Shown: one piece after another, positions 28,424-37,200 of the stretch
How the letters are laid out: each line of letters begins with the position of its first letter
Position numbering within the stretch: position 1 is the stretch's first letter
Source of the DNA: an uncultured Aquimarina sp.
GTDB lineage: Bacteria; Bacteroidota; Bacteroidia; Flavobacteriales; Flavobacteriaceae
NCBI GenBank assembly: GCA_947498815.1
Contig: CANMLU010000005.1
Coordinates: forward strand, 62,001-126,000
Direction: 5' to 3'
DNA length: 64,000 nucleotides
Position numbers and translations under genes: made by a program
Notes under the pieces: generated by a model
Seen by the model: the letters and a program-made list of their open reading frames with translations, nothing else
What the model was told of the DNA's origin: nothing
Databases searched by the model: none

Positions 28424-29920
28424 ATGCTGATAATAACTTGTAAAGCTATAAAACGCATTACATCGGGTATGGATAATACACTACTACTTTACGAAGATTT
28501 ATTTAAGCTAAGTCAAGACTTAATTGTAATAGCCAATGAAGATGGTTATTTTAAAAAAGTAAATCCACAATGGACTAAAACATTGGGGTATTCAGAAGAA
28601 GAACTACTGTCAACACCATATATAAAATTCATTCATCCTGAAGATCGAGGCAAGAATGTTAACATGACACTTCAACAGGTTGATGGTGTAAAAATCAGTC
28701 AGTTTGAAAATAGATATATTGGCAAGCAAGGACAAGTCATCTGGCTAGAATGGAAATGCTCTGCAGTAGATACCACTGGCGATATCTTTGCAATAGCTCG
28801 AGATATCACCAATGAGCAGAATCAACAAAACAGACTAGAATCGCTAACAGAAGTTTTACAAGTAAAAAACAAACAGCTAGAAGATCTTTTCAATCTTAGT
28901 CAAGATTTAATAGTGATTGCCAATACAGATGGTTATTTTAAAGTTTTAAATCCACAATGGGAAAAAGTACTCGGGTATTCAACAAAAACATTAAGATCAA
29001 AGCCATTCAATGAATTTATACATCCCGAAGACATTGAAAAAACGAATAGAGAAATAAAAAAACTTTCCGAGGGAGCTACTACTATTTCTTTTGAAAATAG
29101 GTTTACAAAAAATACCGGAGAGCATGTTTGGCTAGAATGGAATGCAACTCCTGTAAAAGAGACTGGAAATTTATTTGCAATAGCCAGAGATAAAACTCTA
29201 GCAAGGAAGCAAGAGGAGAAGCAACAGCTAATGCTTACAGAGTTGAAAACAAAGAATAAACAACTAGAAAACTATGCCTACATAGCGTCACACAACCTAA
29301 GGTCTCCTGTTGCAAACATATTTACATTAGCTAATTTTTTAAAAGAAACTAAATTAGAAAAAGAACAACAAGAATATGCAGATTTAATTCAAAATTGTGC
29401 ACAAACCCTTACCAAAACAATGGAAGACCTGATCAGCGCAGTCCAAGTTAATCAATCAACAAACCTTAAAATCAAGCACGTATCGTTTGAAAAAACCTGC
29501 GAAAAAGTTTTGAAACAACTTAGTGGCGAATTACTATCTTCTAACGCACTTGTGAATACTAATTTTAAAGAAATTAGATGTATTGAATATTCTGAGACTT
29601 ATATGCATAGTATTTTTCTAAATCTAATCTCTAATGCCATAAAATATAGGTCATCAAAAAGACCCCCTTTAATCAATATCGAATCCAGAAGAAGTCAAGA
29701 TTCTATACAACTTATATTCAAAGATAATGGTAGTGGAATTGACCTTGAAAGACATAAAAACAAAATTTTCGGCTTCAGAAAAACGTTTCATAATAACAAT
29801 GACGCGAGAGGTTTTGGATTATTTATGACAAAATCTCAAGTCGAGGCTTTAAACGGAAAAATATCGGTTGATAGCGAACCAGAAAAAGGAACTACATTTA
29901 CTATAGATATTGCGTCATGA
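28424..29920 (+). CDS. PAS-PAS sensor histidine kinase
   Basis: A soluble 498-residue kinase. Two PAS domains (about residues 20-140 and 145-265) are near duplicates: LSQDLIVIANEDGYFKKVNP in the first and LSQDLIVIANTDGYFKVLNP in the second, each followed by a PAC segment. The kinase core has His near 290 (YIASHNLRSPVANIF), an N box in IFLNLISNAIKYRSS, and G boxes DNGSGIDL and GFGLFMTKSQVEALNG. I kept the ATG at 28424, which has an A-rich upstream region; MDNTLLLYEDL at 28469 is an alternative. The response-regulator gene overlaps its stop by four bases (ATGA), so they are translationally coupled. Confidence 0.92.
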   Translation: MLIITCKAIKRITSGMDNTLLLYEDLFKLSQDLIVIANEDGYFKKVNPQWTKTLGYSEEELLSTPYIKFIHPEDRGKNVNMTLQQVDGVKISQFENRYIGKQGQVIWLEWKCSAVDTTGDIFAIARDITNEQNQQNRLESLTEVLQVKNKQLEDLFNLSQDLIVIANTDGYFKVLNPQWEKVLGYSTKTLRSKPFNEFIHPEDIEKTNREIKKLSEGATTISFENRFTKNTGEHVWLEWNATPVKETGNLFAIARDKTLARKQEEKQQLMLTELKTKNKQLENYAYIASHNLRSPVANIFTLANFLKETKLEKEQQEYADLIQNCAQTLTKTMEDLISAVQVNQSTNLKIKHVSFEKTCEKVLKQLSGELLSSNALVNTNFKEIRCIEYSETYMHSIFLNLISNAIKYRSSKRPPLINIESRRSQDSIQLIFKDNGSGIDLERHKNKIFGFRKTFHNNNDARGFGLFMTKSQVEALNGKISVDSEPEKGTTFTIDIAS

Positions 29921-30345
29921 TCAAAAAACTCCATACATTATGCCTAGTGGATGACGATATCATTCATCAGTTCATTATAAAAAAATTGGCCAATAGTATT
30001 AAAACTTATAGTGAAGAGCTTCTAATATTTGGTAACGGAGAAGAAGCAATAAAGCACCTAAAATCTGCCTCAAAAACAACAGAAAAACTACCCGATATAT
30101 TATTATTAGATTTAAATATGCCGATCATGGATGGATGGGAATTTCTTAATGAGTATATGAGTATAGCTCCCAGTTTGAAAAAGAAAATAAGGATTTACAT
30201 CCTTTCTTCTTCTGACCATCCAGAAGATATAGAAAAAGCCAAAGAATATGAGGGAATATCTGATTATCTGATTAAACCCATAACCGAAATTCAATTATCA
30301 GAACTTATAGAAAGGCCGTTTGACAATAGCCTTTTATATACATAA
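29917..30345 (+). CDS. Single-domain response regulator
   Basis: A 142-residue REC-only protein: CLVDDDIIHQ acidic pair, phospho-acceptor Asp65 in ILLLDLNMPIMDGWEF, ILSSSDHPED and Lys in YLIKPITE. It overlaps the PAS kinase gene by four bases. REC-only proteins of this subtype pair with HWE/HisKA kinases in Bacteroidota and act by protein contact or as phosphate shuttles. With no output domain, a phosphorelay to the neighbouring REC-kinase is possible but inferred. A hairpin follows the stop at once. Confidence 0.92.
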   Translation: MIKKLHTLCLVDDDIIHQFIIKKLANSIKTYSEELLIFGNGEEAIKHLKSASKTTEKLPDILLLDLNMPIMDGWEFLNEYMSIAPSLKKKIRIYILSSSDHPEDIEKAKEYEGISDYLIKPITEIQLSELIERPFDNSLLYT

Positions 30346-30346
30346 A

Positions 30347-30371
30347 AAACGCCCATTGTACGTGGGCGTTT
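30347..30371. terminator. Hairpin terminator after the response-regulator gene
   Basis: AAACGCCCA (30347-30355) and TGGGCGTTT (30363-30371) form a 9-bp stem with a 7-base loop right after the stop at 30345. The right side ends in TTTCTC and the left side is a run of A, so it may stop transcription from both strands. Confidence 0.75.
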
Positions 30372-30391
30372 CTCAAAACTTAACTAATCAT

Positions 30392-30410
30392 CCCGATAGC
30401 TATTATCGGG
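30392..30410. repeat. Short palindrome between convergent genes
   Basis: CCCGATA (30392-30398) and TATCGGG (30404-30410) are perfect arms around GCTAT. It lies directly before the hsp20 stop on the minus strand but has no T-run. Such CCCGATAGCTATCGGG-like palindromes are seen between flavobacterial genes. Confidence 0.5.
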
Positions 30411-30420
30411 GCAAATCAAA

Positions 30421-30855
30421 CTATGAAATAGCAATCAACCTTTTAGGCTGTACTTTCGCTTCTTCTTTTTTTGGCAATCCAACTAATAACACTCCATTTT
30501 CATACGAAGCTTCTATTTTCGAACCATCTACAGCATCTGGTAAACTAAAACTTCTTTTAAAAGCATTGTAACTAAATTCCTTTCTGGTGTATTTACCATC
30601 ATCTTTTGTTTCGTTTTCCATCTTTACTTCAGAAGAAATCACGAGCACATCATTATCCAACTCAATATTAAAATCTTCTTTCACAAGTCCTGGAGCAGCA
30701 AGCTCGATCGTAAAATCATTATCTGTTTCTTTTACATTAACAGCAGGGGTGTTAAATCCAATTTTATTTGTGTTCACAGTCCCTCCAAGCCAATCTGTAT
30801 TAAAAAAATCGTCAAAAATAAAAGGCAATCTTTCTGTTTTCTTTATTAAACTCAT
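30421..30855 (-). CDS. Hsp20/alpha-crystallin small heat-shock protein
   Basis: ATP-independent holdase chaperone. From the ATG at 30855 the protein is 144 residues, starting MSLIKKTERLPFIFDDFFN, the normal N-terminus of the bacterial IbpA-like group; the longer frame adds 28 poorly conserved residues. The alpha-crystallin domain runs from about residue 38 (VNVKETDNDFTIELAAPGLVKEDF) to ENGVLLVGLPKKEE, containing the A-x-x-x-n-G-v-L motif, with an I-x-I-like RLIAIS at the C-terminus. The gene stands alone. The AT-rich, hairpin-containing region upstream (31021-31227) could be part of its leader. Confidence 0.92.
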   Translation of the reverse strand: MSLIKKTERLPFIFDDFFNTDWLGGTVNTNKIGFNTPAVNVKETDNDFTIELAAPGLVKEDFNIELDNDVLVISSEVKMENETKDDGKYTRKEFSYNAFKRSFSLPDAVDGSKIEASYENGVLLVGLPKKEEAKVQPKRLIAIS

Positions 30856-31020
30856 TGTATTGTAATTTTTAAAGTTAATTTCCATTTCAAATTCACTTTT
30901 CATATAGCAATTTGGGTTCCAATACAATTTTAATGTCATTTTGGCATATATTTAATATAGATAAATGACAAAATGTCTTTTTTTTTAATTCTATAACGTG
31001 CCATATTTTACCAAAAAAGA

Positions 31021-31083
31021 AGAGGATAACTTAAAAACAGATAAGGCTAATCTCCCCCGTTCTGTTATATTAAGTTATCCTCT
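31021..31083. repeat. 14-bp perfect inverted repeat with 35-base loop
   Basis: AGAGGATAACTTAA (31021-31034) is the exact reverse complement of TTAAGTTATCCTCT (31070-31083). On the minus strand it is followed by a run of T (opposite the A-run before 31021), so it could serve as a terminator for a leftward transcript covering the 32-codon ORF. It could equally be a structured leader of hsp20. Confidence 0.6.
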
Positions 31084-31128
31084 AAAAAACCTAAATCATC
31101 CCGTTCTACTCACAGAACAGCTTAAAAT

Positions 31129-31227
31129 CTACCTATGAATTGCGTTACTAGACGCTGCAGGTAAAGTTTGAATAAACTTTTTGAATGCTTTAAGATCGAT
31201 AAATAAAATTCCGTAAAAAATTTTCAT
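31129..31227 (-). CDS. Possible 32-residue peptide ORF upstream of hsp20
   Basis: The minus strand from the ATG at 31227 encodes MKIFYGILFIDLKAFKKFI followed by QTLPAASSNAIHR and a TAG stop. The peptide has a hydrophobic N-terminal third and a basic middle, but it is not a convincing signal peptide and resembles nothing I know. Two inverted repeats follow it on the same strand. The composition differs from the surrounding AT-rich spacer, which is the only reason to list it. Confidence 0.35.
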   Translation of the reverse strand: MKIFYGILFIDLKAFKKFIQTLPAASSNAIHR

Positions 31228-31667
31228 ACACATATTATTTAAGGTTAAACAAAAATTATAAGTAATTATCTCTTAAATTCTGACATTAATTATAAATAAA
31301 GTAGGGATTATATTTACCCTCCTTATTTATCTTTTATAAAGAAAATGCTAATAATCAACTATGTATCACAATTAAAAAATGACACCACCAAGAATTCGAC
31401 AAAAAACACTATTCTACGACCAAATACATTAATGCTGTGTTTTACATATAAGTAAATCATCCATTAAACCTTTGTAAGTCATATATACTAGTAAAATACT
31501 AAGTGTTTCGTCAAAAAATACCCAATTACTGATATAGCTTATCCCAAAACACAAAACCACCTCCATATTGAGATGCTCTGCACAACCGTTTTGCGGCACT
31601 TCTTGTTGGTAAAACCATTGAACACAAAACAATGTTAACAAAAAACTAAAGGATTATTAATTAATTA

Positions 31668-32072
31668 CTAATTATAAAAGCGTTTGAAAATTGCAATTAA
31701 CTTTTCGGGAGGAACAACCTTATTGGGATAGTTTTGCATTTCTTTCAAAACAGAGTCAATTGCCTCCGGTGGCAACCCCATTTGTAATCCCATATTTCTT
31801 AGACTATGAATCTCGGTTTGAGAAGTTTCTTTGTCAACATTCATCAACAATACCAATCTATGAAATTGAAGGATTCTTTCCGATTCCGGATGCAAGCTCT
31901 TTTTTTGCCTTTCTTCTTCTTCTATCAAAATATCTATTTCTTGTTTTGATATATCCAATTGTGAAGCCACTGCCAAAATAAAATTATACTCTACTTCCTT
32001 AAACTTCTTATCAGCTTTTGCAAACTGTATCATCTCAGAAAGTAAGCTTAGTTTTTCCTCTTTACTATACAT
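31668..32072 (-). CDS. TerB-like (tellurite-resistance/DjlA N-terminal fold) protein
   Basis: A 134-residue, all-helical cytoplasmic protein. EEKLSLLSEMIQFAKADKKF and EVEYNFILAVASQLDISKQEI match the TerB/DjlA N-terminal helical repeat, with the acidic AKADKKFKEVEY helix-turn typical of the family. The second half (QFHRLVLLMNVDKETSQTE, LRNMGLQMGLPPEAID) continues the repeat. In Bacteroidota, relatives are often mislabelled as UvrB-related. TerB-like domains are linked to membrane stress and metal binding, but no ter operon is present here. It is divergent from the DUF1456 gene, 82 bases away. Confidence 0.72.
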   Translation of the reverse strand: MYSKEEKLSLLSEMIQFAKADKKFKEVEYNFILAVASQLDISKQEIDILIEEEERQKKSLHPESERILQFHRLVLLMNVDKETSQTEIHSLRNMGLQMGLPPEAIDSVLKEMQNYPNKVVPPEKLIAIFKRFYN

Positions 32073-32142
32073 CCACCAATTACTTTTTTTTCGAAAATAG
32101 TAAATTTCAGATTATATGCATACACTTTAACTATACAAAACA

Positions 32143-32150
32143 TACCTTTG
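32143..32150 (+). promoter_or_regulatory. -7 promoter box directly upstream of the DUF1456 gene
   Basis: TACCTTTG is an exact TAnnTTTG match that ends four bases before the ATG at 32155. With the usual spacing to the start site, the mRNA would begin at about the start codon, so a leaderless transcript is likely. Confidence 0.5.
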
Positions 32151-32154
32151 CAAC

Positions 32155-32415
32155 ATGGGTTTAACTAACAACGATATTTTTAAAAAACTTAGAGTAGCAC
32201 ATAAACTTCGTGATGATGATATCATGAAAATTTGTGCATTGGTAGATTTTAAAGTTACCAAAAGTGAATTAGGTGCTTTTTTCAGAAATGAAAATCACCC
32301 CAAATATATGGAGTGTGGAGATCAAATTCTTCGTAACTTTTTAAATGGGCTAATTATTCATCTCCGAGGGCCAATGCCAGAGAAAAAACCCAATACAAGT
32401 ACCCAAAAAAAATAG
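32155..32415 (+). CDS. DUF1456 family protein, single-repeat form
   Basis: An 86-residue protein with one DUF1456 (YehS-like) unit: NNDIFKKLRVAHKLRDDDIMKICAL and VTKSELGAFFRNENHPKYMEC, then DQILRNFLNGLIIHLRGPMP. E. coli YehS-like proteins carry two such units in about 155 residues, so this is a half-length version ending in a polar tail. It is not obviously truncated: the C-terminus finishes with a helix and a charged tail, as in other flavobacterial members. Function unknown. The methyltransferase gene follows 68 bases later. Confidence 0.82.
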   Translation: MGLTNNDIFKKLRVAHKLRDDDIMKICALVDFKVTKSELGAFFRNENHPKYMECGDQILRNFLNGLIIHLRGPMPEKKPNTSTQKK

Positions 32416-32483
32416 CATTTTTTACTTCAAAATAAATGCTTAATTTGGTAGAAACTAAACAACAAACTATCAAATAAGCAATT

Positions 32484-34091
32484 ATGTTAACAACTTCCGA
32501 AAAGCATCTATTCCGAGAAGAATTATTTCGTCACCTCGACGGAATAGCAGTAGCTCCAGTTGCCTACGCTATATTAAAAAACAAAGTATCGGATTACCTT
32601 TTGGAAAACAAAAAGTTGACGATCTCAGAAATTGCTTCAGCATGCAATGCAAATGAGGGATATCTCAATGTTGCTTTGCGAATACTGGCCTCACAAGGAT
32701 GGTTGGATTATAGTGCAGATAATAATGAGGTTACGATATGCACAAACAAGCAATCAAAAATAGCATTTGACCACTTTTATCTTTATGAAGATAGTGTAGC
32801 TCTTTTGGAATATTCTGGTAAATTTCATCCACGAAAATTCGAGCTAGACCCATTCCACAAACTCGAAAAATTATTCGGTAAATACCAAAACAGATTTGAT
32901 CTAGACCCCAACAAAGACGACTTAACTTCTCAAATCCAAAATCAAATACTAAAACACATCGAAGGTATTCTTGTAGGACCAACAACAGTGCATCTTGGTA
33001 TGGGAGGCATGTTTCATAAATATTTTATGGAAGCCTCTTTTAGCGCAGATGAATACCATAGATTTCCCGAAAGTTTTGACACTATTCTTACTTTTTTATG
33101 TCATTTGGGTTGGTTTCACAAATCCAGTGATAACTTTACCTTTACAGACAAAGGGCTATTTTTTGCAAAAAGAGCATCAGCCTATGGAGTGACAGTTTCA
33201 TACATTCCAATGTTTAGACAAATGGACGAGCTATTATTTGGCAATCCAAAAGTATTATGGGATGCAAAAAACGAAAACGAAACTCATGTAGACCGAGAAA
33301 TGAATGTCTGGGGAAGTGGTGGAGCGCATGCTACATATTTTAAGAAAATTGATGAAATAATCATAAGTCTATTCAACAAACCCTTGGAGGAGCAACCCAA
33401 AGGGATTTTGGATATGGGTTGTGGTAACGGAGCTTTTTTGATTCATCTTTTTGAAGTGATTGAATCAAAAACCCTACGTGGAAAACATCTGGATGATTAT
33501 CCTCTTTTTCTGGTTGGAGCAGATTACAATAAAGCCGCTCTTAAAGTCACGAGAGCAAACCTGATTCAGGCAGATATATGGGCCAAAGTAATTTGGGGGG
33601 ATATTAGTGATCCCGATTTACTACAAAATGATTTACAGGATAATTATGGCATCAAACTACAAGATTTATTATCGGTAAGAACATTTTTGGATCATAATAG
33701 AATATGGAGTGAGCCTACAACAACATTAAATGCCCCAAGTCTGTCTACTGGTGCATTTGCTTATCGCGGAAAAAGACTTAGTAATGAAGATGTAGAACGA
33801 AATTTAAAAGATCATTTTGAGAAATGGGCGCCACATATTGAAAAATTTGGACTCATCGTAATCGAATTACACACAATATCACCCAATTTAACTGCCAAAA
33901 ATCTTGGAAAAACCGCTGCAACGGCTTATGATGCCACCCATGGGTTTTCGGACCAATACATTCTTGAAATTGATTCATTCTTAAAAGTAATTAACGAAAT
34001 AGGCCTAAGCAGTGATAAAAAATACTTTTCAAAATTCCCGGATTCTGATCTGGCAACAGTAAGTATTAATTACCTTATTAAAAGACAATAG
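32484..34091 (+). CDS. Class I SAM-dependent methyltransferase, AprA-MT2-like
   Basis: A 535-residue protein with an N-terminal winged-helix dimerisation part (LFREELFRHLDGIAVAPVAYAIL to VALRILASQGWLDYS), a central helical lid region and a Rossmann methyltransferase core from about residue 300. Motif I is ILDMGCGNGAFLIHLFE; further motifs are LVGADYNKAAL and VIWGDISDPDLLQ, with FLDHNRIW where substrate may bind. This arrangement resembles the AprA MT2-type methyltransferases of natural-product pathways more than the small-molecule housekeeping enzymes. There is no polyketide or peptide synthetase gene next to it, so the substrate is open. Cytoplasmic, probably its own transcript or with DUF1456. 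Confidence 0.75.
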   Translation: MLTTSEKHLFREELFRHLDGIAVAPVAYAILKNKVSDYLLENKKLTISEIASACNANEGYLNVALRILASQGWLDYSADNNEVTICTNKQSKIAFDHFYLYEDSVALLEYSGKFHPRKFELDPFHKLEKLFGKYQNRFDLDPNKDDLTSQIQNQILKHIEGILVGPTTVHLGMGGMFHKYFMEASFSADEYHRFPESFDTILTFLCHLGWFHKSSDNFTFTDKGLFFAKRASAYGVTVSYIPMFRQMDELLFGNPKVLWDAKNENETHVDREMNVWGSGGAHATYFKKIDEIIISLFNKPLEEQPKGILDMGCGNGAFLIHLFEVIESKTLRGKHLDDYPLFLVGADYNKAALKVTRANLIQADIWAKVIWGDISDPDLLQNDLQDNYGIKLQDLLSVRTFLDHNRIWSEPTTTLNAPSLSTGAFAYRGKRLSNEDVERNLKDHFEKWAPHIEKFGLIVIELHTISPNLTAKNLGKTAATAYDATHGFSDQYILEIDSFLKVINEIGLSSDKKYFSKFPDSDLATVSINYLIKRQ

Positions 34092-34239
34092 CAACTTGAC
34101 GAGTCATTTTTTTTTAAAGCGTATATAACAATTGAAGATTTTAGATTTTACTTAACAAGACTACTGTGATAAAAGCTGTATTTTTCGCAAGGTTATCGGT
34201 TCTATAACCACTCAAAAATAATTCTCAATCACACAATTC

Positions 34240-37200
34240 ATGAAAAATTTCAGTTTAACACTTGTCAAATTTCTATTTATTTTCTTTTTCGTTCCATTAT
34301 GTGCTAAGGCTATTGACCCTAGCGATACACGAATGCTTCATCAACCAGCTATAAGTGAATCTCGGATTGCGTTTATTTATGCAGAAGATCTATGGGTTGC
34401 AAATCAAGATGGATCACAACCAAAACGTCTTACTATAGACAAGGGTGTCGAAGCCAATCCAGTTTTCTCACCAGACGGACAACATATAGCCTTCAATGCC
34501 GAGTATGATGGTAATTCTGACATATTTATTATACCTGCCACAGGCGGAATACCGAAAAGACTTACCTGGCACCCAGGAAGAGATAATGTTCTTGGTTTTT
34601 CGCCCGATGGAAAATCGGTTTTATTCAATTCTCAAAGAACCGTGCACACCAATAGATATTCCAGACTCTATGAGGTATCAATAACGGGGGACTACCCAGT
34701 TGAATTAGAAATACCCAATGCCTGGCACGCTACCTATTCACCCGATGGAAATCACATGGCTTATACACCAATAAGAGAAAGGTTTCAACAATGGAAAAAC
34801 TATAGAGGAGGGACTACAGCAAACATTTGGCTGTATTCTTTTCAAGATAAATCAATTATTAAAATACCACAACCTAATGGTGGAAGTAATGATGTGCAAC
34901 CTATGTGGAAAGATGACTCGATATTTTTTCTAAGCGATAGAAATGGAGAGTTCAATCTATTCTCTTACTCAAAATCTTCAAAAGAAATAAATCAACTCAC
35001 ACAATTCGATGATTTCCCTATTACAAATGCCTCTCTAGGTAAAAACAAGATTATTTTCGAGCAAGCGGGTTATTTACACCTATATGATATTTCGCAAAAA
35101 AGCACCACAAAATTACAAATTGGCATTGCTACAGATTTATTAGAATTACGAGAACGGTATGTTAATGGGAAACGACATATTCGTTCTGCAGACATATCAC
35201 CTACTGGTAAGAGAGCTGTGTTTGATTACAGAGGTGAAATTGTAACGGTTCCCGAAGATAAAGGAGATCCCAGAAATCTAACATTAAGCCCTGGCAGTCA
35301 TGAAAAATACCCTGCATGGTCTCCAGACGGCAAGTACATCGCATATTTTTCTGATGCTTCTGGTGAGTACGAGTTGTATATTAAATCTCAAGATAGTAAA
35401 GGAGAAATCAAAAAAATTAAACTTTCAGGAACTGGATTTTATGCCTACACTAATTGGTCTCCTGACGGAAAAAAAATTACCTTCTCTGATAATGGAAGAA
35501 ATTTATATATCCTCGATATAGCTTCGAAAAAAGTTACCAAAATTGATAGCGACGAATACTATTTCCCTGGAGCTTTCAGAAACCTATTTGGAGATTGGTC
35601 TTCGGATTCTAATTGGATTACGTATTCAAAAATAATTGATAGTAATTTCGAACAGGTGTTCTTGTACTCTATCAAGGATTCAAAATCTTACCCTATATCC
35701 GATGGATTGAGTAATGCCACCGCGCCTGTTTTTGACCCAGAGGGTAAGTATATATATTTCTTTGCATCTACAGATGCGGGCCCCGTAGTAAATTGGTTTG
35801 ACCAATCTAATCAAGATATGTCTCTTACCAATTCAATATACCTTGTTACGCTTCAAAAAAGCACCCTTTCTCCTTTTGCAAAAGAAAGCGACGAAGAAGA
35901 AGGAAAAAAAGATGACAACACCAAAAATGACAATGAAGATAAAAAAAGCAAGGGCAAAGACAAGGACAAAAAAGAAACCACAAAACCCTTGCAAATCGAT
36001 CTTATCGGAATTCAAAACCGTATTATAGATCTTCCAGTCAAAGCAGGAAATTATTATGGGTTGGGTTCTGGAGAAGGTGATAAAATACTTTATATTTCTT
36101 TTAACCCTAATGATTCTGAAGCCCCATCAATGCTTCATCAATACGATCTCAAGAAACGCAAGGATGAAACCATTATGGAGTTGGATAATTATATGATCTC
36201 TTCCGATGGTAAAAAAATGCTTTACAATAAAGATAACAAATGGGGCATTACAGATATCGGTAAAAAACCAGAGAACGGTAAAGGTGTTCTGAAAACTGAT
36301 AAAATCCAGGTAAAAATAAACCCTATCCAAGAATGGGAAAATATTTTTAATGAAGCTTGGAGAATCAATAGGGATTATTTTTATGATCCGGGAATGCATG
36401 GTTCGAATTGGGATGCTATGAAAAAGAAGTATAGTCAGTTCTTACCGCACTTGTCTTCACGAAGCGATTTGAATAGATTGATTCGATGGATGTGCAGTGA
36501 ATTATCTGTTGGACATCACAGGCTACAAGGAAGAGGAGAAAGACTCAGCACTCCTAAACGAATCCCTGGTGGGCTTTTGGGAGCTGATTATAAAATTGCA
36601 AATGGAAGATATCAATTCGAGAAGATATATGGAGGGCTTAATTGGAATCCAAATCTTCGATCGCCATTAATGGAACCCGGCATAGAAGTTAGTGAAGGAG
36701 ACTATCTTTTGGCCGTAAACGGGAAAGACTTAAGTAGTACTGAGAATATTTATGGTTTTTTTGAGAACACTGCGGATAAAATTGTAGAGTTAACCGTAGG
36801 ACCAAACCCTAATTATGATAATTCCAGGACAATCAAAGTTACTCCCCTTTCAAGTGAGTACTCACTTCGAAATCGAGATTGGGTCGAAGGTAACCTAAAA
36901 AAAGTGCATGAGGCCACAAATGGACAGGTAGCATATGTGTATGTCCCTAATACTGCAAGAGCAGGTCATGAGTATTTTAAAAGATACTTCTTTCCGCAAG
37001 CAAATAAAAAAGCAATTATTATTGACGAAAGGTTTAATGGAGGTGGTCAAATTGCTGATTATTACATCAATCTTTTATTAAATCCATATCAATCACATTG
37101 GAACTTCAGATATGGAAAAGATCTTAAAACCCCAAGTGCTTCAATACAAGGACCAAAAGTAATGCTCATCGATGAAACTGCCGGATCTGGTGGTGATATG

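Larger units (their letters stand above)
30940..31667. other. AT-rich gene-poor stretch with structured elements
   Basis: About 730 bases between hsp20 and the TerB-like gene. It holds a 14-bp inverted repeat (31021-31083), a small GTTCT/AGAAC hairpin (31103-31118) and a 32-codon ORF (31129-31227). A 70-codon minus-strand frame at 31429-31641 has no recognisable similarity. The rest (31228-31428) is AT-rich with nothing supportable. No promoter consensus was clear. Confidence 0.5.

Noticed and set aside
31429-31641. 70-codon minus-strand frame in the AT-rich stretch before the TerB-like gene
   Set aside because: No recognisable similarity, signal peptide or promoter; the Cys-rich, hydrophobic product gives no support for a real gene.
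35833-36015. Minus-strand phenylalanine-rich membrane-like frame within the tricorn-like gene
   Set aside because: It is the reverse-strand shadow of the charged AAA/GAA-rich insert.
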